A stretch of DNA of 64,000 bases, from NCBI GenBank assembly GCA_946481315.1, contig CAMLMH010000008.1:1-64000 (forward strand), given 5' to 3'. Below, piece after piece: positions 17,982-27,163 of this stretch. Made by a program: the position numbers and the translations under genes. The notes under the pieces were generated by a model that saw only the letters and a list, made by a program, of their open reading frames with translations, had not been told where the DNA came from and made no database searches. This DNA is from an uncultured Bacteriovorax sp. (GTDB taxonomy: Bacteria > Bdellovibrionota > Bacteriovoracia > Bacteriovoracales > Bacteriovoracaceae). Numbering within the stretch: position 1 is the stretch's first letter; every line of letters starts with the position of its first letter.

Positions 17982-18289
17982 GGTTTCCCCTGTAGTTTAA
18001 TCGCCATTCCTTAGCTCCAATTGTTCTTACCCATCCTAGGAGAGAACGAGTGAAGTAGCATCCATCCTAGACTCTCTACTCTCTCTACTAATAGATAAAG
18101 CGAACTTCATGCCAAACTGGTGCGGTAATCTATGGTGAGTGGTCCTATGAAATATTAAACGGTTGGTCCGATGGCCGAGTTTCTTACCTGGTGCTATTTG
18201 ATCTCGGAGTGCGAGAGCGACACCACCTACCTCAGTGCTAAGTGACACCTTAACAATAACTTGTAAGGCTTTTTAAGAGTTTGGGAACT
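17982..18289. other. 308-bp intergenic region, unexplained structure
   Basis: No convincing gene. The stretch is richer in GC than nearby intergenic DNA and contains many short inverted segments (CCGAG at 18173 with CTCGG at 18203; CATCCTAG twice at 18031 and 18062) and a purine/pyrimidine-skewed block CTCTCTACTCTCTCTAC. It could encode a structured RNA, on either strand, but I could match it to no family (RNase P, tmRNA, SRP and c-di-GMP riboswitch motifs are absent). Confidence 0.3.
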
Positions 18290-18718
18290 TCAGACGAGCT
18301 TATCGCTTCCTTCTTTGTTGATAATAATCTGCCCCTTATCGAGCATAGTGCGGACAACGCTCATTATCCGCTCCTGTGCCTCTTCTACTTTGGATGTAAG
18401 CTGAGGTGGACCAATTAAGATCTCTTCCATTTCCTGTCGCATTCCCCGAGGAGAATTCTTCAGGATATGATCTTTAAGTTCGGGAGAAGCAATCCGAAGG
18501 GCAAGCCCCATGTCCGCCACTTTAATGGAGCGCAACAGTTCGATCATCATTAAGGGAGTCAGGTATTGCAGGTCATCAAAACTGTACATGCTCTTATGAA
18601 GCTTCTGGGCCATGGCCGGATCTTTTTTGGAAATTATCTCCAGTACTTTTTCCCGGGCCCCGCGAGAAAGACCAGCGAGCATTTTTGCGGCTTCTTTTAT
18701 ACCACCCTGAAATTTCAT
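18290..18718 (-). CDS. FliG C-terminal-domain protein
   Basis: 142 aa, matching only the last third of the flagellar switch protein FliG. SMYSFDDLQYLTPLMMIELL corresponds to the FxFEDL segment with the charged ridge, ADMGLALRIASPELKDHIL to the torque helix region, and LTSKVEEAQERIMSVVRTM to the end of FliG-C. It has no N-terminal or middle domain. It may modulate the flagellar rotor or serve another switch-like complex. GGAGG before the ATG; 24 bp after hldD on the same strand. Confidence 0.8.
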   Translation of the reverse strand: MKFQGGIKEAAKMLAGLSRGAREKVLEIISKKDPAMAQKLHKSMYSFDDLQYLTPLMMIELLRSIKVADMGLALRIASPELKDHILKNSPRGMRQEMEEILIGPPQLTSKVEEAQERIMSVVRTMLDKGQIIINKEGSDKLV

Positions 18719-18742
18719 AACGGTATACCTCCGGTTCTCAAC

Positions 18743-19720
18743 CTAACAGTGCGGGTTTTTCTGCATAAGGTGATTTTGCACATAATCAGTCACGCCTTCT
18801 TCCAAAGAAGTAAAAACCATCTCAGGTAAAGCACGCTTCATTTTACTCATATCCGCTTCGGTGAAGTACTGATACTGATGACGGATAGACTCCGGCATAT
18901 CGATGAATTCAATCTGAGGTTCTTTGTGCATGGCCTTGAATGTCGCTTTAATCAGATCATGAAAACTACGCGCCTTGCCCGTTCCTAAGTTATAGACACC
19001 GGAAAAAGAAGCTTTTTCCGGATCAGCAAGCATCAGCATAACTTTAACTACATCTTTGACATAGATGAAGTCCCGCAGCTGTTCACCATCCTTAAAATCC
19101 GGACGATGCGATTTAAAAAGTTTCACACTTCCTTTTTCATTAATCTGTCCGAAAGCTTTATGAACCAGTGAACGCATATCTTCTTTGTGATATTCATTTG
19201 GCCCGTAGACATTAAAAAATTTCAGACCGAACCAGTGATCAGGTTTATGCTCTTCTTTTAGAATCCATTCATCTACCAGCTGCTTTGAATATCCATAAGG
19301 ATTCAGCGGCATGAGCTCCGGTATTTTTTCGTGGTCGTCACTGTAACCTGACTCTCCGTCACCATAGGTTGCAGCAGAGCTGGCATAGATAAAAGGAATA
19401 TTTTTGGCAGCGGCAAAACGAAACAGCGCTTTAGTATAAGCGACATTGTTTTTCATCAAAAAATCCATGTCGGTTTCCGTCGTCGAAGAACAGGCTCCCA
19501 TATGAAAGATTAAGTCTGCTTCTGCAATCAGGTCATCATAATCGCCGGCAAAAAGCTCATCGGCGTGAATGTACTCTGAATATTTTAGTCCTCTCAGGTT
19601 TTTCCACTTTAGAGAACTCTCCAGTTTATCGACAATCACCAGATCATCATGTCCCAGCTCATTTAATTTTTTAGCCAGTACACTACCGATAAAACCGGCA
19701 CCACCAGTAATCAGAATCAT
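18743..19720 (-). CDS. hldD: ADP-L-glycero-D-manno-heptose 6-epimerase
   Basis: 325 aa, extended short-chain dehydrogenase. GGAGFIGSVLA binds NADP. The catalytic elements are SSAATYGDG and YGYSK (Tyr/Lys), and FFNVYGPNEYHKEDMRS is characteristic of HldD. It makes L-glycero-D-manno-heptose for the LPS inner core, which supports a Gram-negative outer membrane. Its ATG overlaps the stop of the membrane-protein gene upstream by 4 bp; the tatC gene lies above that. Confidence 0.93.
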   Translation of the reverse strand: MILITGGAGFIGSVLAKKLNELGHDDLVIVDKLESSLKWKNLRGLKYSEYIHADELFAGDYDDLIAEADLIFHMGACSSTTETDMDFLMKNNVAYTKALFRFAAAKNIPFIYASSAATYGDGESGYSDDHEKIPELMPLNPYGYSKQLVDEWILKEEHKPDHWFGLKFFNVYGPNEYHKEDMRSLVHKAFGQINEKGSVKLFKSHRPDFKDGEQLRDFIYVKDVVKVMLMLADPEKASFSGVYNLGTGKARSFHDLIKATFKAMHKEPQIEFIDMPESIRHQYQYFTEADMSKMKRALPEMVFTSLEEGVTDYVQNHLMQKNPHC

Positions 19721-20220
19721 GAGTTACTCTCTTGTTTAATTAAAGCTCTGTTTTTTAAATTATCCATGAAGGCCACAATGAAAAAAATCAGCAGTCCAGC
19801 AAGTTTGGCCGTATCAAACTGACGGTAGAGATTGTGAAAACGAGCGTGTTCACTCTGTAAAACAGCGTACTGCGGATCATTAATCGCTGTCAGTGAAATG
19901 GCGTTGGTCAGATTAATAATTTTTGGAGTCATGATGAAATTGTACAAAAGCGCCAGTGTAAAAAGCGGCAAGGCAAAGTAGAATAATTTGCGTGCCGGAA
20001 ACCGCATGAGAGCAGTGATGAGAATGATCAGAGCAAACACCAGCTCAAATCGATTGAACCGGGAAAACACCGTCATTCCGACCTGTCCTGCCTGTTGAAG
20101 ACTCTGAACATTACGAAAAACAGTCGGCACTGTGAAAATGTCAACAAACACAGTCATCATGAACCAACACAAAATAAGAGGCAGAAGAAGCTCATTGAGG
20201 ATTTTTTTTGTTGTTTGCAT
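19717..20220 (-). CDS. DUF4149/TMEM205-like membrane protein
   Basis: 167 aa. Four hydrophobic segments; the order (VDIFTVPTVFRNV, FSRFNRFELVFALI, a third and a fourth helix with FHNLYRQFDTAKLAGLLIF) resembles DUF4149 proteins, in which a conserved FxRFxR follows the first helix pair. The ATG at 20220 is chosen because AAAGGA precedes it; the frame is open 19 codons further into tatC. Between tatC and hldD, overlapping the latter. Function unknown. Confidence 0.7.
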   Translation of the reverse strand: MQTTKKILNELLLPLILCWFMMTVFVDIFTVPTVFRNVQSLQQAGQVGMTVFSRFNRFELVFALIILITALMRFPARKLFYFALPLFTLALLYNFIMTPKIINLTNAISLTAINDPQYAVLQSEHARFHNLYRQFDTAKLAGLLIFFIVAFMDNLKNRALIKQESNS

Positions 20221-20231
20221 AACTTTTCCTT

Positions 20232-20975
20232 TTATTTTTTTATGTGCACACGTTTCAAGTAAGGGTGCACGATCCATGCAACGAGTATAATCCCCAGCTC
20301 ATAAAGCACGCATAAAGGTATCCACACGGCCAGCATACTCATGACATCCGCTGGTGAGAAGATAGCAGCGATCACTGCCAGTCCAACATAAACGTAGCGG
20401 CGAAATTTACGCAGCACTTGTTTTGTTACCAGTCCCATAAATCCCAGGATAAGCAGAATATTAGGAAACTGAAATAACACCCCAAGAAGCAGCAGAATCT
20501 GACTGGCCATGGAAACATAATCTCGCAAAGAGATGTTGGCTTCAACATTGGTCACGCCGTACATAGACAGAAATTTAAAAGCAAAGGGAAAAACAACATA
20601 ATAACCAAAGGCCATTCCGCCTATAAAAAGCAGCCAGCCAAAAATCATAAAAGGTTTGACCGCGCGAACTTCATGGCCATGCAGTCCTGGACGGATAAAC
20701 GACCAGATCTGATAGAACCAAAGGGGTGAAGAAAACATAATGGCCCACCAGATACTCACATCCAGCTGCACGAGAGTTTTTTCGAATATATTGTGATAAA
20801 CGATCACGCCTGCTTTAGTATCGGTCAATGTTGCCCGGAGAGGGGCCAGCAAATATTCTGTGATATCGTCAGCAAAAAGGGTGGTTAGACAAAACGCTAC
20901 AACGAGAATGATCGCGATTCGCATAAACATTTTGCGAAGGTCTTCGACGTGTTCCCAAAAACTCATTTCTTTCAA
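20232..20975 (-). CDS. tatC: Sec-independent protein translocase TatC
   Basis: 247 aa with six membrane helices. The N-terminal cytosolic motif FWEHVEDLRKMFMR (consensus HLxELRxR) and the periplasmic-loop FIRPGLHGHEVRAVKPFM (consensus F.xPGL...E) are diagnostic. TatC recognises twin-arginine signal peptides. tatA/tatB are not adjacent in this window. First gene of a four-gene minus-strand operon (tatC, membrane protein, hldD, FliG-C-like). Confidence 0.95.
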   Translation of the reverse strand: MKEMSFWEHVEDLRKMFMRIAIILVVAFCLTTLFADDITEYLLAPLRATLTDTKAGVIVYHNIFEKTLVQLDVSIWWAIMFSSPLWFYQIWSFIRPGLHGHEVRAVKPFMIFGWLLFIGGMAFGYYVVFPFAFKFLSMYGVTNVEANISLRDYVSMASQILLLLGVLFQFPNILLILGFMGLVTKQVLRKFRRYVYVGLAVIAAIFSPADVMSMLAVWIPLCVLYELGIILVAWIVHPYLKRVHIKK

Positions 20976-21016
20976 ACGGGTGGCCTCATAGACTTGATGG
21001 ACTGTATGAGAGAACT

Positions 21017-21035
21017 ATATACTTAGAGAGTATAT
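21017..21035. promoter_or_regulatory. Dyad ATATACT-N5-AGTATAT in the divergent promoter region
   Basis: Perfect 7-bp arms between the divergent tatC and exported-protein genes. It may include a promoter -10 element or be an operator. It occurs once in this window as far as I can see. Confidence 0.3.
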
Positions 21036-21064
21036 TTGTAAAAAAATCCAAGGTGTTAGTCCCC

Positions 21065-21691
21065 ATGTTTAAATCCTATCTTCTTTCGTTTCTCTTAATC
21101 CTGGCTTCTCCATCGATGGCCGCGGGAAATCGTCTGTTGCAATGCTTAGCAAAAGAAGAGGAGCGTCTGCATAAGGCCGGTCCCCCGGATGCCCTTTTCC
21201 GGCTCAATCAGGAATTTGTTAACGAGCTGGCCTCTGCCAATGATATCACTCTTAAAAATAATTATATTGATGAAATTTGTTCCGCTAAGAAGCACTCTCC
21301 TTCTGTCGGACTTCTTCGTCTGCTGATACTGAAGGAAAATGAAATCTACGATCTAAGTTTAAGTGGCGTGGAATCCAGCATGCGACCGTTTAAAATGGGT
21401 TACATCAACGAATTCCAAAAGCAGGTTCCCCGGCTCTTCTTTTCTTATTTATCAGGGATTCAGTCGGAAATGGCCGGTGCCCATTGCCTGAGCAGAGAAA
21501 TTCCGGAACTCGCGGAGCTGGCAGAAAAGCTTAAGTATCTGGAAGAGGAGCTTTCTACTCATCAGATTTTAAAGGATAAAAGGAAGCTGGAAATAATCTT
21601 TAAAAAACTGGAAGACACAAAAGGGATGAAGGCCCGCTGTAAGAGTTATGAATCAAAGCGCGTGCAGAAAAAAAAGAATACCCGTCTGTGA
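21065..21691 (+). CDS. Exported hypothetical protein
   Basis: 208 aa from the ATG at 21065; an in-frame GTG at 21053 lies within the AAGG ribosome site. Signal peptide MFKSYLLSFLLILASPSMAA. The mature part is helical with four to five cysteines and a basic end (KRVQKKKNTRL). Not recognised. Its last 39 bases overlap the 3' end of the convergent Fe-S protein gene. Confidence 0.7.
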   Translation: MFKSYLLSFLLILASPSMAAGNRLLQCLAKEEERLHKAGPPDALFRLNQEFVNELASANDITLKNNYIDEICSAKKHSPSVGLLRLLILKENEIYDLSLSGVESSMRPFKMGYINEFQKQVPRLFFSYLSGIQSEMAGAHCLSREIPELAELAEKLKYLEEELSTHQILKDKRKLEIIFKKLEDTKGMKARCKSYESKRVQKKKNTRL

Positions 21692-22474
21692 TTGGTAGAA
21701 TTCACTGAGCGCGCTAATAAGTGCTGTTTGTTTCCGATCTTCGGTAAGGGCCCCATCGGGATCAGTAATTTTAAAATCCAGATGCAGTCCGCTGATTGCG
21801 ACAATTTCCATGTGATAAAGTTCACTAATCCCTTCCCGCTTCATCCACTCTTTTTTCAGGTCATCGAGTTTTACCAGTAGTTCTGCCGGCCAGAGTCCCT
21901 GTACCTTAATCCAGTTGCCGTTTTTATCTACCCGGGCACGACTGTCTTTAACCCCATAGAGTTTGCCGTGTTCATAGCGGGTTTGACTGATGAGTTCTTC
22001 AATGGCCGGGAGACAGCTGCCGCAGGCAGAAGTGGCCTTCGTTTTTTCCACCAGCGTGGCAATATTAAAATTTTCATCCGCAAGAACGTCGCGGATGATT
22101 TCTTTTCTGGTTACTCCGAAACACAGGCATAAATAATCGCGCTCTTCCTGATAAGTCCGGTTTTCCCCCAAATAATCCAGGATGGCCTCTTTTAAAAGAG
22201 TAAGCCCCAGTGAAGAAACACTGAGCCTAAAATTAGCATTTAAATGCTCCAACTTGAGCATATGACGGGAGAGAAATTTCGCTTCGCTGATGGTTTTACC
22301 TAATGCAAGCGATTTAATTTCTTCCAGTTCGCCAGCAAAGGTGGCCGCAGCAGGACCCTCGTAAAAAAAGGACTTAATGATGTCGTCTTTTCCGGAGATA
22401 TCCAGAAATAAGGTGAGGCGGTCCTGAAAGCTCGCCCGTGCATTAAAAAGAAAAGGAGTTTCCTGATTGCTCAT
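21653..22474 (-). CDS. BFD-like [2Fe-2S] protein with NifU-like N-terminal part
   Basis: 273 aa. DYLCLCFGVTRKEI, then SACGSCLPAIEEL about 30 residues later, is the C-x-C ... C-x2-C pattern of BFD-like [2Fe-2S] domains (as in NifU middle domain and bacterioferritin-associated ferredoxin). The N-terminus (FFYEGPAAATFAGELEEIK, then LALGKTISEA) recalls the IscU/NifU scaffold but its cysteines are absent. The C-terminus is unrecognised. Likely an iron-sulfur or redox accessory protein. AAGGAG before the ATG, 19 bp after map on the same strand. Confidence 0.75.
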   Translation of the reverse strand: MSNQETPFLFNARASFQDRLTLFLDISGKDDIIKSFFYEGPAAATFAGELEEIKSLALGKTISEAKFLSRHMLKLEHLNANFRLSVSSLGLTLLKEAILDYLGENRTYQEERDYLCLCFGVTRKEIIRDVLADENFNIATLVEKTKATSACGSCLPAIEELISQTRYEHGKLYGVKDSRARVDKNGNWIKVQGLWPAELLVKLDDLKKEWMKREGISELYHMEIVAISGLHLDFKITDPDGALTEDRKQTALISALSEFYQSQTGILFFLHAL

Positions 22475-22493
22475 GAAGTCTGCTCCTTAGTCT

Positions 22494-23258
22494 CTAGGGA
22501 ACTTCGTCTGATCGTAGAGTAAGAATTTCATGTCCGTCTGGAGTGACAAGAATCGTATGCTCAAACTGAGCTGACCATTTTTTATCGCGGGTGACGACAG
22601 TCCAGCCGTCTTTTAAAACTTTACCTTCTTTTTTCCCCATATTGATCATGGGTTCAATAGTGAAAGTCATTCCAGGCTTCATTTCTGGTCCAGTTCCCTT
22701 CTTTCCTACGTGGACAACTTGCGGAGCTTCGTGAAAGTCGCGTCCGATACCATGGCCGCAATAGTCTTCAACAACAGAATACCCATGAGAATAAGCAATT
22801 TCCTGAATGACAGCACCGATATCACCGATTCTTCCTCCCGGACGGACAGTCTTAATCCCTTCGCGTGTGCAGAGATAAGTGACTTCAACTAATTTTTTAA
22901 CTTCTTCTGAAACATTACCCACCAGGTAGGTTTTATTAGTATCACCGTGAAACTTATTTAAATAAGTCGTAACGTCGACGTTTAAAATATCGCCGTCCTT
23001 GATGATTTCATCTGCTCTGGGAATCCCATGACAAATGACTTCATTAAGCGACGTGCAGACAGATTTGGGAAAACCATTGTAGTTCAGGCACGAAGGATAA
23101 GCGCCATTTTGGATGATAAAATCATGGCAGAGCTGATTGATATAATCCGTACTCACTCCGGGAACAATAAAAGGCCCTATATATTCCAGGGTTTTGGCCG
23201 CGAGTTTACTCGTTGCTCTCATTAATTCAATTTCGCGTGCAGATTTTATTGTAATCAT
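22494..23258 (-). CDS. map: Methionine aminopeptidase type I
   Basis: 254 aa. All metal ligands are present: LNVDVTTYLNKFHGDTNKT (two Asp), YCGHGIGRDFHEAP (His), FTIEPMI (Glu) and SAQFEHTI (Glu). CLNYNGFPKSVCTSLNEVIC is typical for type I. Removes the initiator methionine in the cytosol. Its GGAA ribosome site is modest. Confidence 0.96.
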   Translation of the reverse strand: MITIKSAREIELMRATSKLAAKTLEYIGPFIVPGVSTDYINQLCHDFIIQNGAYPSCLNYNGFPKSVCTSLNEVICHGIPRADEIIKDGDILNVDVTTYLNKFHGDTNKTYLVGNVSEEVKKLVEVTYLCTREGIKTVRPGGRIGDIGAVIQEIAYSHGYSVVEDYCGHGIGRDFHEAPQVVHVGKKGTGPEMKPGMTFTIEPMINMGKKEGKVLKDGWTVVTRDKKWSAQFEHTILVTPDGHEILTLRSDEVP

Positions 23259-23405
23259 TGCAGTTCCGGTTAAACTAAAAGCTCATCTTCATAAGTTTAG
23301 CCTCAAGAGGAGGCACTATGAAGAAATTTCAATACCGCAAATTGCGCCTTGTGTCAACTGCGGGGTAATGTTACAACATCTCGCGAAAGGAAGTCGGAGA
23401 AGCCT

Positions 23406-25115
23406 GTGAAACACCTTGGACTATTTATACTCACGATCACCATGCTTTACAATACTAAAGTATTGGCGGCACCGACTGAGTTTTCTCTTGCCTCCCTTCA
23501 AAATACTGAAGCAGAACTGCAGAAAATCTCCTTTAACACTACCCGCCCGCTCCGGGAAATCAGCAACAATATTGCCCGTTATCAGACACTATTGCAGTTG
23601 TTTACAGACTTTCGCGAACTCGATCTGCAGATGTCCCGCGATCTTCTGAAAAAAATCGAGAATAACTCCACCCTAACCGGAGATGATCTGTATAAGGTTC
23701 GCAAATCTTTTGATCTACTGGTTAAACTCAACAAAAAAATCCTGGAAGCGGCCGAGATCTATGAATACCCTAAAGTTAAAATGGCCGACACTTACGCAAA
23801 ACTGGATCAACAAAATCCAATGGCCCGTGCCCACCTTATTTACCTAACGGCCAATTTGGCAGTTTTTGATCACATCAGAAAAATCCATGCTCTCTTGTTT
23901 GCACAAGACGGATCCCTTCGCCGGATCATTAAAAGTGCACTGGACGATCCGCGCTCACAGACATTGAAAATCATCGCCTCTCAGATTGCTGACATCTCTG
24001 AGCTGATTGAAGAAAAAGATTTCAGAGGACAAATCAATCTTGTTCGTGCCATTGCTCCGGAACTGAAAACCGTTTTCAAAACGGATGCTCACACACTGGA
24101 GATGATTACTGATCTTATGGAAAGTGATACCTCAGAACAAATAGCCAGCGGTGTATCTAAATTTGAAATTTCAAACTACCAGCTCGCTGACTCCATCATC
24201 GGTTTTTTCAATAAACTGACTAACACACTGAGTGAGGTTTTCGGCAATATCGCCGGCTCCATTTCCTGGAGAAAAGGTTATTTGCAAAACTCACAAACTG
24301 CGATCGAACTGTTAACGGCCGATCTGCAACCAATGGATTTATTACTGGAAAAAAGCCCATTTATTCTGACTGATAAATTTATCCCGGGCCACTTTGGTCA
24401 CGCGGCTATTTATCTGGGCACGCGTGAACAATTAGAGCGAATCGGTATGTGGGAACATCCGGATATCGTTACTTATCATGACGATATCATCAATGGCCGG
24501 ATCATTCTGGAAGCCGTTCGTTCCGGAGTCCGTCTGGCAACCCTGGAATCATTCCTGAATATTGATGAAGTCACTGTTGTCCGTAAAGAAGAAGCCTTAT
24601 CATCCCCGCACACTGTTTTTGAACAGATAAAGCGTGGAATGGATCAGATCGGAAAGGCCTATGATTTTAACTTTGACATCAGCACACTGGATAAAATCGT
24701 TTGCTCTGAGTTGATTTATATTGTTTTCGGTAATGTTAACTGGCCAACCCGCTACCGCCTCGGACGCGCCACTGTCACGCCGGACGACCTGGCCGAAATC
24801 ATTTTCATGAAAAACTCCCGGTTTAAAGTGAAAAACTACCTGATCTCTACAAAGCGTCATCGCATCGATATCGGTACAACAAAAACGCTTGCACCTCACT
24901 ATGACTATGAATTACGCGCAGGTGATGGAAATCCAGTTTCAAACGAATCAGATCCATCTAATAGCTACTGGAAAAAAGAAGAAAAGTGCTATAATGTACA
25001 GTCCAACAGCGACGGGATGCCTATTGCCGGAGATGAAGGCCGCGATCAGGGGCAATTCATCAAAACGTGTAAAACGACGTACAAAGAATTTTATTATGAA
25101 GAATGGGAACTCTAA
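23406..25115 (+). CDS. YiiX/C92-like permuted papain cysteine peptidase, exported (copy 1)
   Basis: 569 aa from a GTG at 23406 with GGAG six bases upstream; the upstream part of the frame has no signal-peptide character, while VKHLGLFILTITMLYNTKVL does. The N-terminal 280 residues are helical. The C-terminal domain has GHFGHAAIYLG (His332), an acidic residue and KIVCSELIYIVF (Cys433), the order His then Cys found in permuted NlpC/P60-like YiiX/DUF830 enzymes. These act as amidases or peptidases on cell-wall or lipid-linked amides. It is a paralogue of the gene at 27872-29239 and overlaps the next gene by 20 bp. Confidence 0.75.
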   Translation: MKHLGLFILTITMLYNTKVLAAPTEFSLASLQNTEAELQKISFNTTRPLREISNNIARYQTLLQLFTDFRELDLQMSRDLLKKIENNSTLTGDDLYKVRKSFDLLVKLNKKILEAAEIYEYPKVKMADTYAKLDQQNPMARAHLIYLTANLAVFDHIRKIHALLFAQDGSLRRIIKSALDDPRSQTLKIIASQIADISELIEEKDFRGQINLVRAIAPELKTVFKTDAHTLEMITDLMESDTSEQIASGVSKFEISNYQLADSIIGFFNKLTNTLSEVFGNIAGSISWRKGYLQNSQTAIELLTADLQPMDLLLEKSPFILTDKFIPGHFGHAAIYLGTREQLERIGMWEHPDIVTYHDDIINGRIILEAVRSGVRLATLESFLNIDEVTVVRKEEALSSPHTVFEQIKRGMDQIGKAYDFNFDISTLDKIVCSELIYIVFGNVNWPTRYRLGRATVTPDDLAEIIFMKNSRFKVKNYLISTKRHRIDIGTTKTLAPHYDYELRAGDGNPVSNESDPSNSYWKKEEKCYNVQSNSDGMPIAGDEGRDQGQFIKTCKTTYKEFYYEEWEL

Positions 25116-26037
25116 TTTACGCATCCATCGAACCAGTACGTCCCCATACTTTCCCGCTGATTTTAATAAAAGAGAACAAAAGACACTGGAGTCTCTCGCT
25201 CCGGGGATAGAACTCACAACCGGACTTCCGGCCGAGATTCTGATTACCAATACACACACGAATTTCTATCAATTATCTCCGATGGACCTGCTAAAGATTG
25301 AACTGATCATCCATCCAAATTCAGGATATGATAATTTCAATGCCGAATTGGTGCGCTCCCTGAATATTCCCATTGTGCTGGGAAACACTATTCGTGCCGA
25401 AGCCGTTACGACCTACATTTTGAGCGCATTGTTTGCACATCAGTCTCGAGTTATTCATCAACCGCATTGGCACAAAGAACGAAGTTTCAACCGTAAACTT
25501 TTAAATGAACAGAAAGTCACTATTATTGGTTACGGTCACATCGGAAAGCTGCTGGAAAAAACATTGAAGCCTCTATGTCGCGAACTGGTCATCATCGATC
25601 CATTTGAAAATAAAACTGGTGATTCAACCGGCAGCAATGTGCTTATTCTCGCTTGCGGATATAATTTCTCCAATCACCATATGATTAATCAGAAATTTAT
25701 CTCCTCGCTTGCTCATGATGTTCTCATTATCAATACGGCTCGCGGTGAACTCATCGATACATTTGCACTGGTTGATTTTTTAATTGCCCACAAATCTGCC
25801 CACGCCGTACTTGATGTTTTCGAACAGGAGCCAAACGACTTTTCGATCTTTGCCGGACTCTCCAATATAACTCTGACTTCGCACATTGCCGGCGTATACA
25901 ATGGAATCGATCAGGCCACTATTGATTTTGAATGCAAAGTTATCGGTGACTTTCTGAGAATGGAGGATCATGATTTCCGGACAACTTACTCCAGTGAACT
26001 TCTCAATAATCGTCTGCGTGAGGAAGGACTTATATGA
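25096..26037 (+). CDS. D-isomer 2-hydroxyacid dehydrogenase
   Basis: 313 aa from the ATG at 25096; the frame is open further upstream but that part would lie within the peptidase gene. The substrate domain is followed by IIGYGHIGKLLEKTL (NAD loop) and the catalytic Arg/Glu/His set: NTARGELID, DVFEQEP and LTSHIAG. Reduces a 2-keto acid or oxidises a D-2-hydroxy acid; the true substrate is unknown. Overlaps both neighbours (20 bp upstream, 4 bp downstream), so it is made with the peptidase and the arginase-family enzyme. Confidence 0.85.
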   Translation: MKNGNSNLRIHRTSTSPYFPADFNKREQKTLESLAPGIELTTGLPAEILITNTHTNFYQLSPMDLLKIELIIHPNSGYDNFNAELVRSLNIPIVLGNTIRAEAVTTYILSALFAHQSRVIHQPHWHKERSFNRKLLNEQKVTIIGYGHIGKLLEKTLKPLCRELVIIDPFENKTGDSTGSNVLILACGYNFSNHHMINQKFISSLAHDVLIINTARGELIDTFALVDFLIAHKSAHAVLDVFEQEPNDFSIFAGLSNITLTSHIAGVYNGIDQATIDFECKVIGDFLRMEDHDFRTTYSSELLNNRLREEGLI

Positions 26038-27158
26038 CCATTATTACCAGAAACGAATTCATCTCCAAATGTAAATTCTATCTCGCTCCTCCAGGCGAAG
26101 GTATTTTTACCGTGCACACAGCAGCAGATAAACGCGCTCATCTGCAGACGAGACTTTACGGTGAAGAGGCCGTAAAAAACGACCGCGTCCGCAACATCTG
26201 GGAAGAAAGTTTTGAAAAAACTCTTCCGCAGGCAAAAAGTGTGATCTTCGGTATCCCGTCCGACTGTGGCGGCGGCATTCAGCGCGGGGCCAACTGGGGG
26301 CCGCTGTATCTGCGGGAAACACTAATCAACTCGCGTGAAGACTTACGAAGCTTTGACATTGGTGATGTACGCGTAAATCCCCATCTTTTACATGATAAAT
26401 ATCTCAACGAGGAAACTATCCGTCGCTGTCGGCAATCCATGTTCGGCTCAGATGCACTAAAACTTCCGGTCTCTCCGCTTTCTATCGCTTACGATTTTGC
26501 AACAGGATTTCACGAGCAGTTTCCTGCCAAAAATATTTTTATGATTGGTGGTGATCACTCTGTCAGTTATCCAATGGTCCGTGCCTACCTGGAAGCTAAA
26601 AAAGCTGCGGGTAAAAAAGTGGCGCTTATTCACTTTGATGCTCACACAGATCTTTTAGAAGAAAGACTGGGAATCGATCTTTGTTTCGGTAGCTGGACTT
26701 CACAAATTCTGCCCTACCTCGAGTCCCCTCAGCATCTGATCCAGATCGGCATCAGAAGCAGCGGAAGAGACCGCGGTCATTGGGAAACAAAATACGGACA
26801 CACCCAAATATGGACCCGAGATGTCACGGAACGTGGAGCTTCGGTTATCGCCGATGAGATCACAGCACAGTTAAAAAAATTAAACGTGGAAGAAATTTAC
26901 ATCAGTTTCGATATCGACACTCTCGACCAGAACTATGCCGGCGCAACCGGTACTCCGGAACCGGGTGGACTCTCCCCGCATGAACCGATGGTCATCATGC
27001 AGACACTTTTTGAACATTTTAAAATCACCGGCGCTGACATGGTGGAAATTGCCCCATTAGTCCGAAGACCAGACATCAGACAAATAGAACCGGAAACAAC
27101 GTTGATGGTGGCCGGGGCCCTTTCAACTTTCCTTATCCAGGCCATGGGGAGTTATTAA
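26034..27158 (+). CDS. Arginase/agmatinase family hydrolase
   Basis: 374 aa. The manganese motifs are complete: GGDHS, HFDAHTD and SFDIDTLDQ (the usual Pro after the last Asp is Gln). TGTPEPGGLSP and DMVEIAPLV are ureohydrolase signatures. The substrate cannot be told from arginine, agmatine, formiminoglutamate or another guanidino compound; an N-terminal extension of about 90 residues precedes the domain. Fourth-base overlap with the dehydrogenase upstream; 5 bp before aat. Confidence 0.85.
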   Translation: MTIITRNEFISKCKFYLAPPGEGIFTVHTAADKRAHLQTRLYGEEAVKNDRVRNIWEESFEKTLPQAKSVIFGIPSDCGGGIQRGANWGPLYLRETLINSREDLRSFDIGDVRVNPHLLHDKYLNEETIRRCRQSMFGSDALKLPVSPLSIAYDFATGFHEQFPAKNIFMIGGDHSVSYPMVRAYLEAKKAAGKKVALIHFDAHTDLLEERLGIDLCFGSWTSQILPYLESPQHLIQIGIRSSGRDRGHWETKYGHTQIWTRDVTERGASVIADEITAQLKKLNVEEIYISFDIDTLDQNYAGATGTPEPGGLSPHEPMVIMQTLFEHFKITGADMVEIAPLVRRPDIRQIEPETTLMVAGALSTFLIQAMGSY

Positions 27159-27163
27159 ACACT

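Noticed and set aside
18233..18245. TTAGCACT resembling half of a CIRCE heat-shock operator
   Set aside because: The second half GAGTGCTAA is not at the N9 distance; no heat-shock gene follows.
18036..18248. 70-codon GTG-start frame on the minus strand in the 308-bp gap
   Set aside because: No good ribosome site, atypical residue composition, low-complexity Ser-Arg-Glu run; more likely non-coding.
24889..25095. Upstream extension of the 2-hydroxyacid dehydrogenase frame
   Set aside because: It lies wholly in the end of the peptidase gene and is unlike the family N-terminus.
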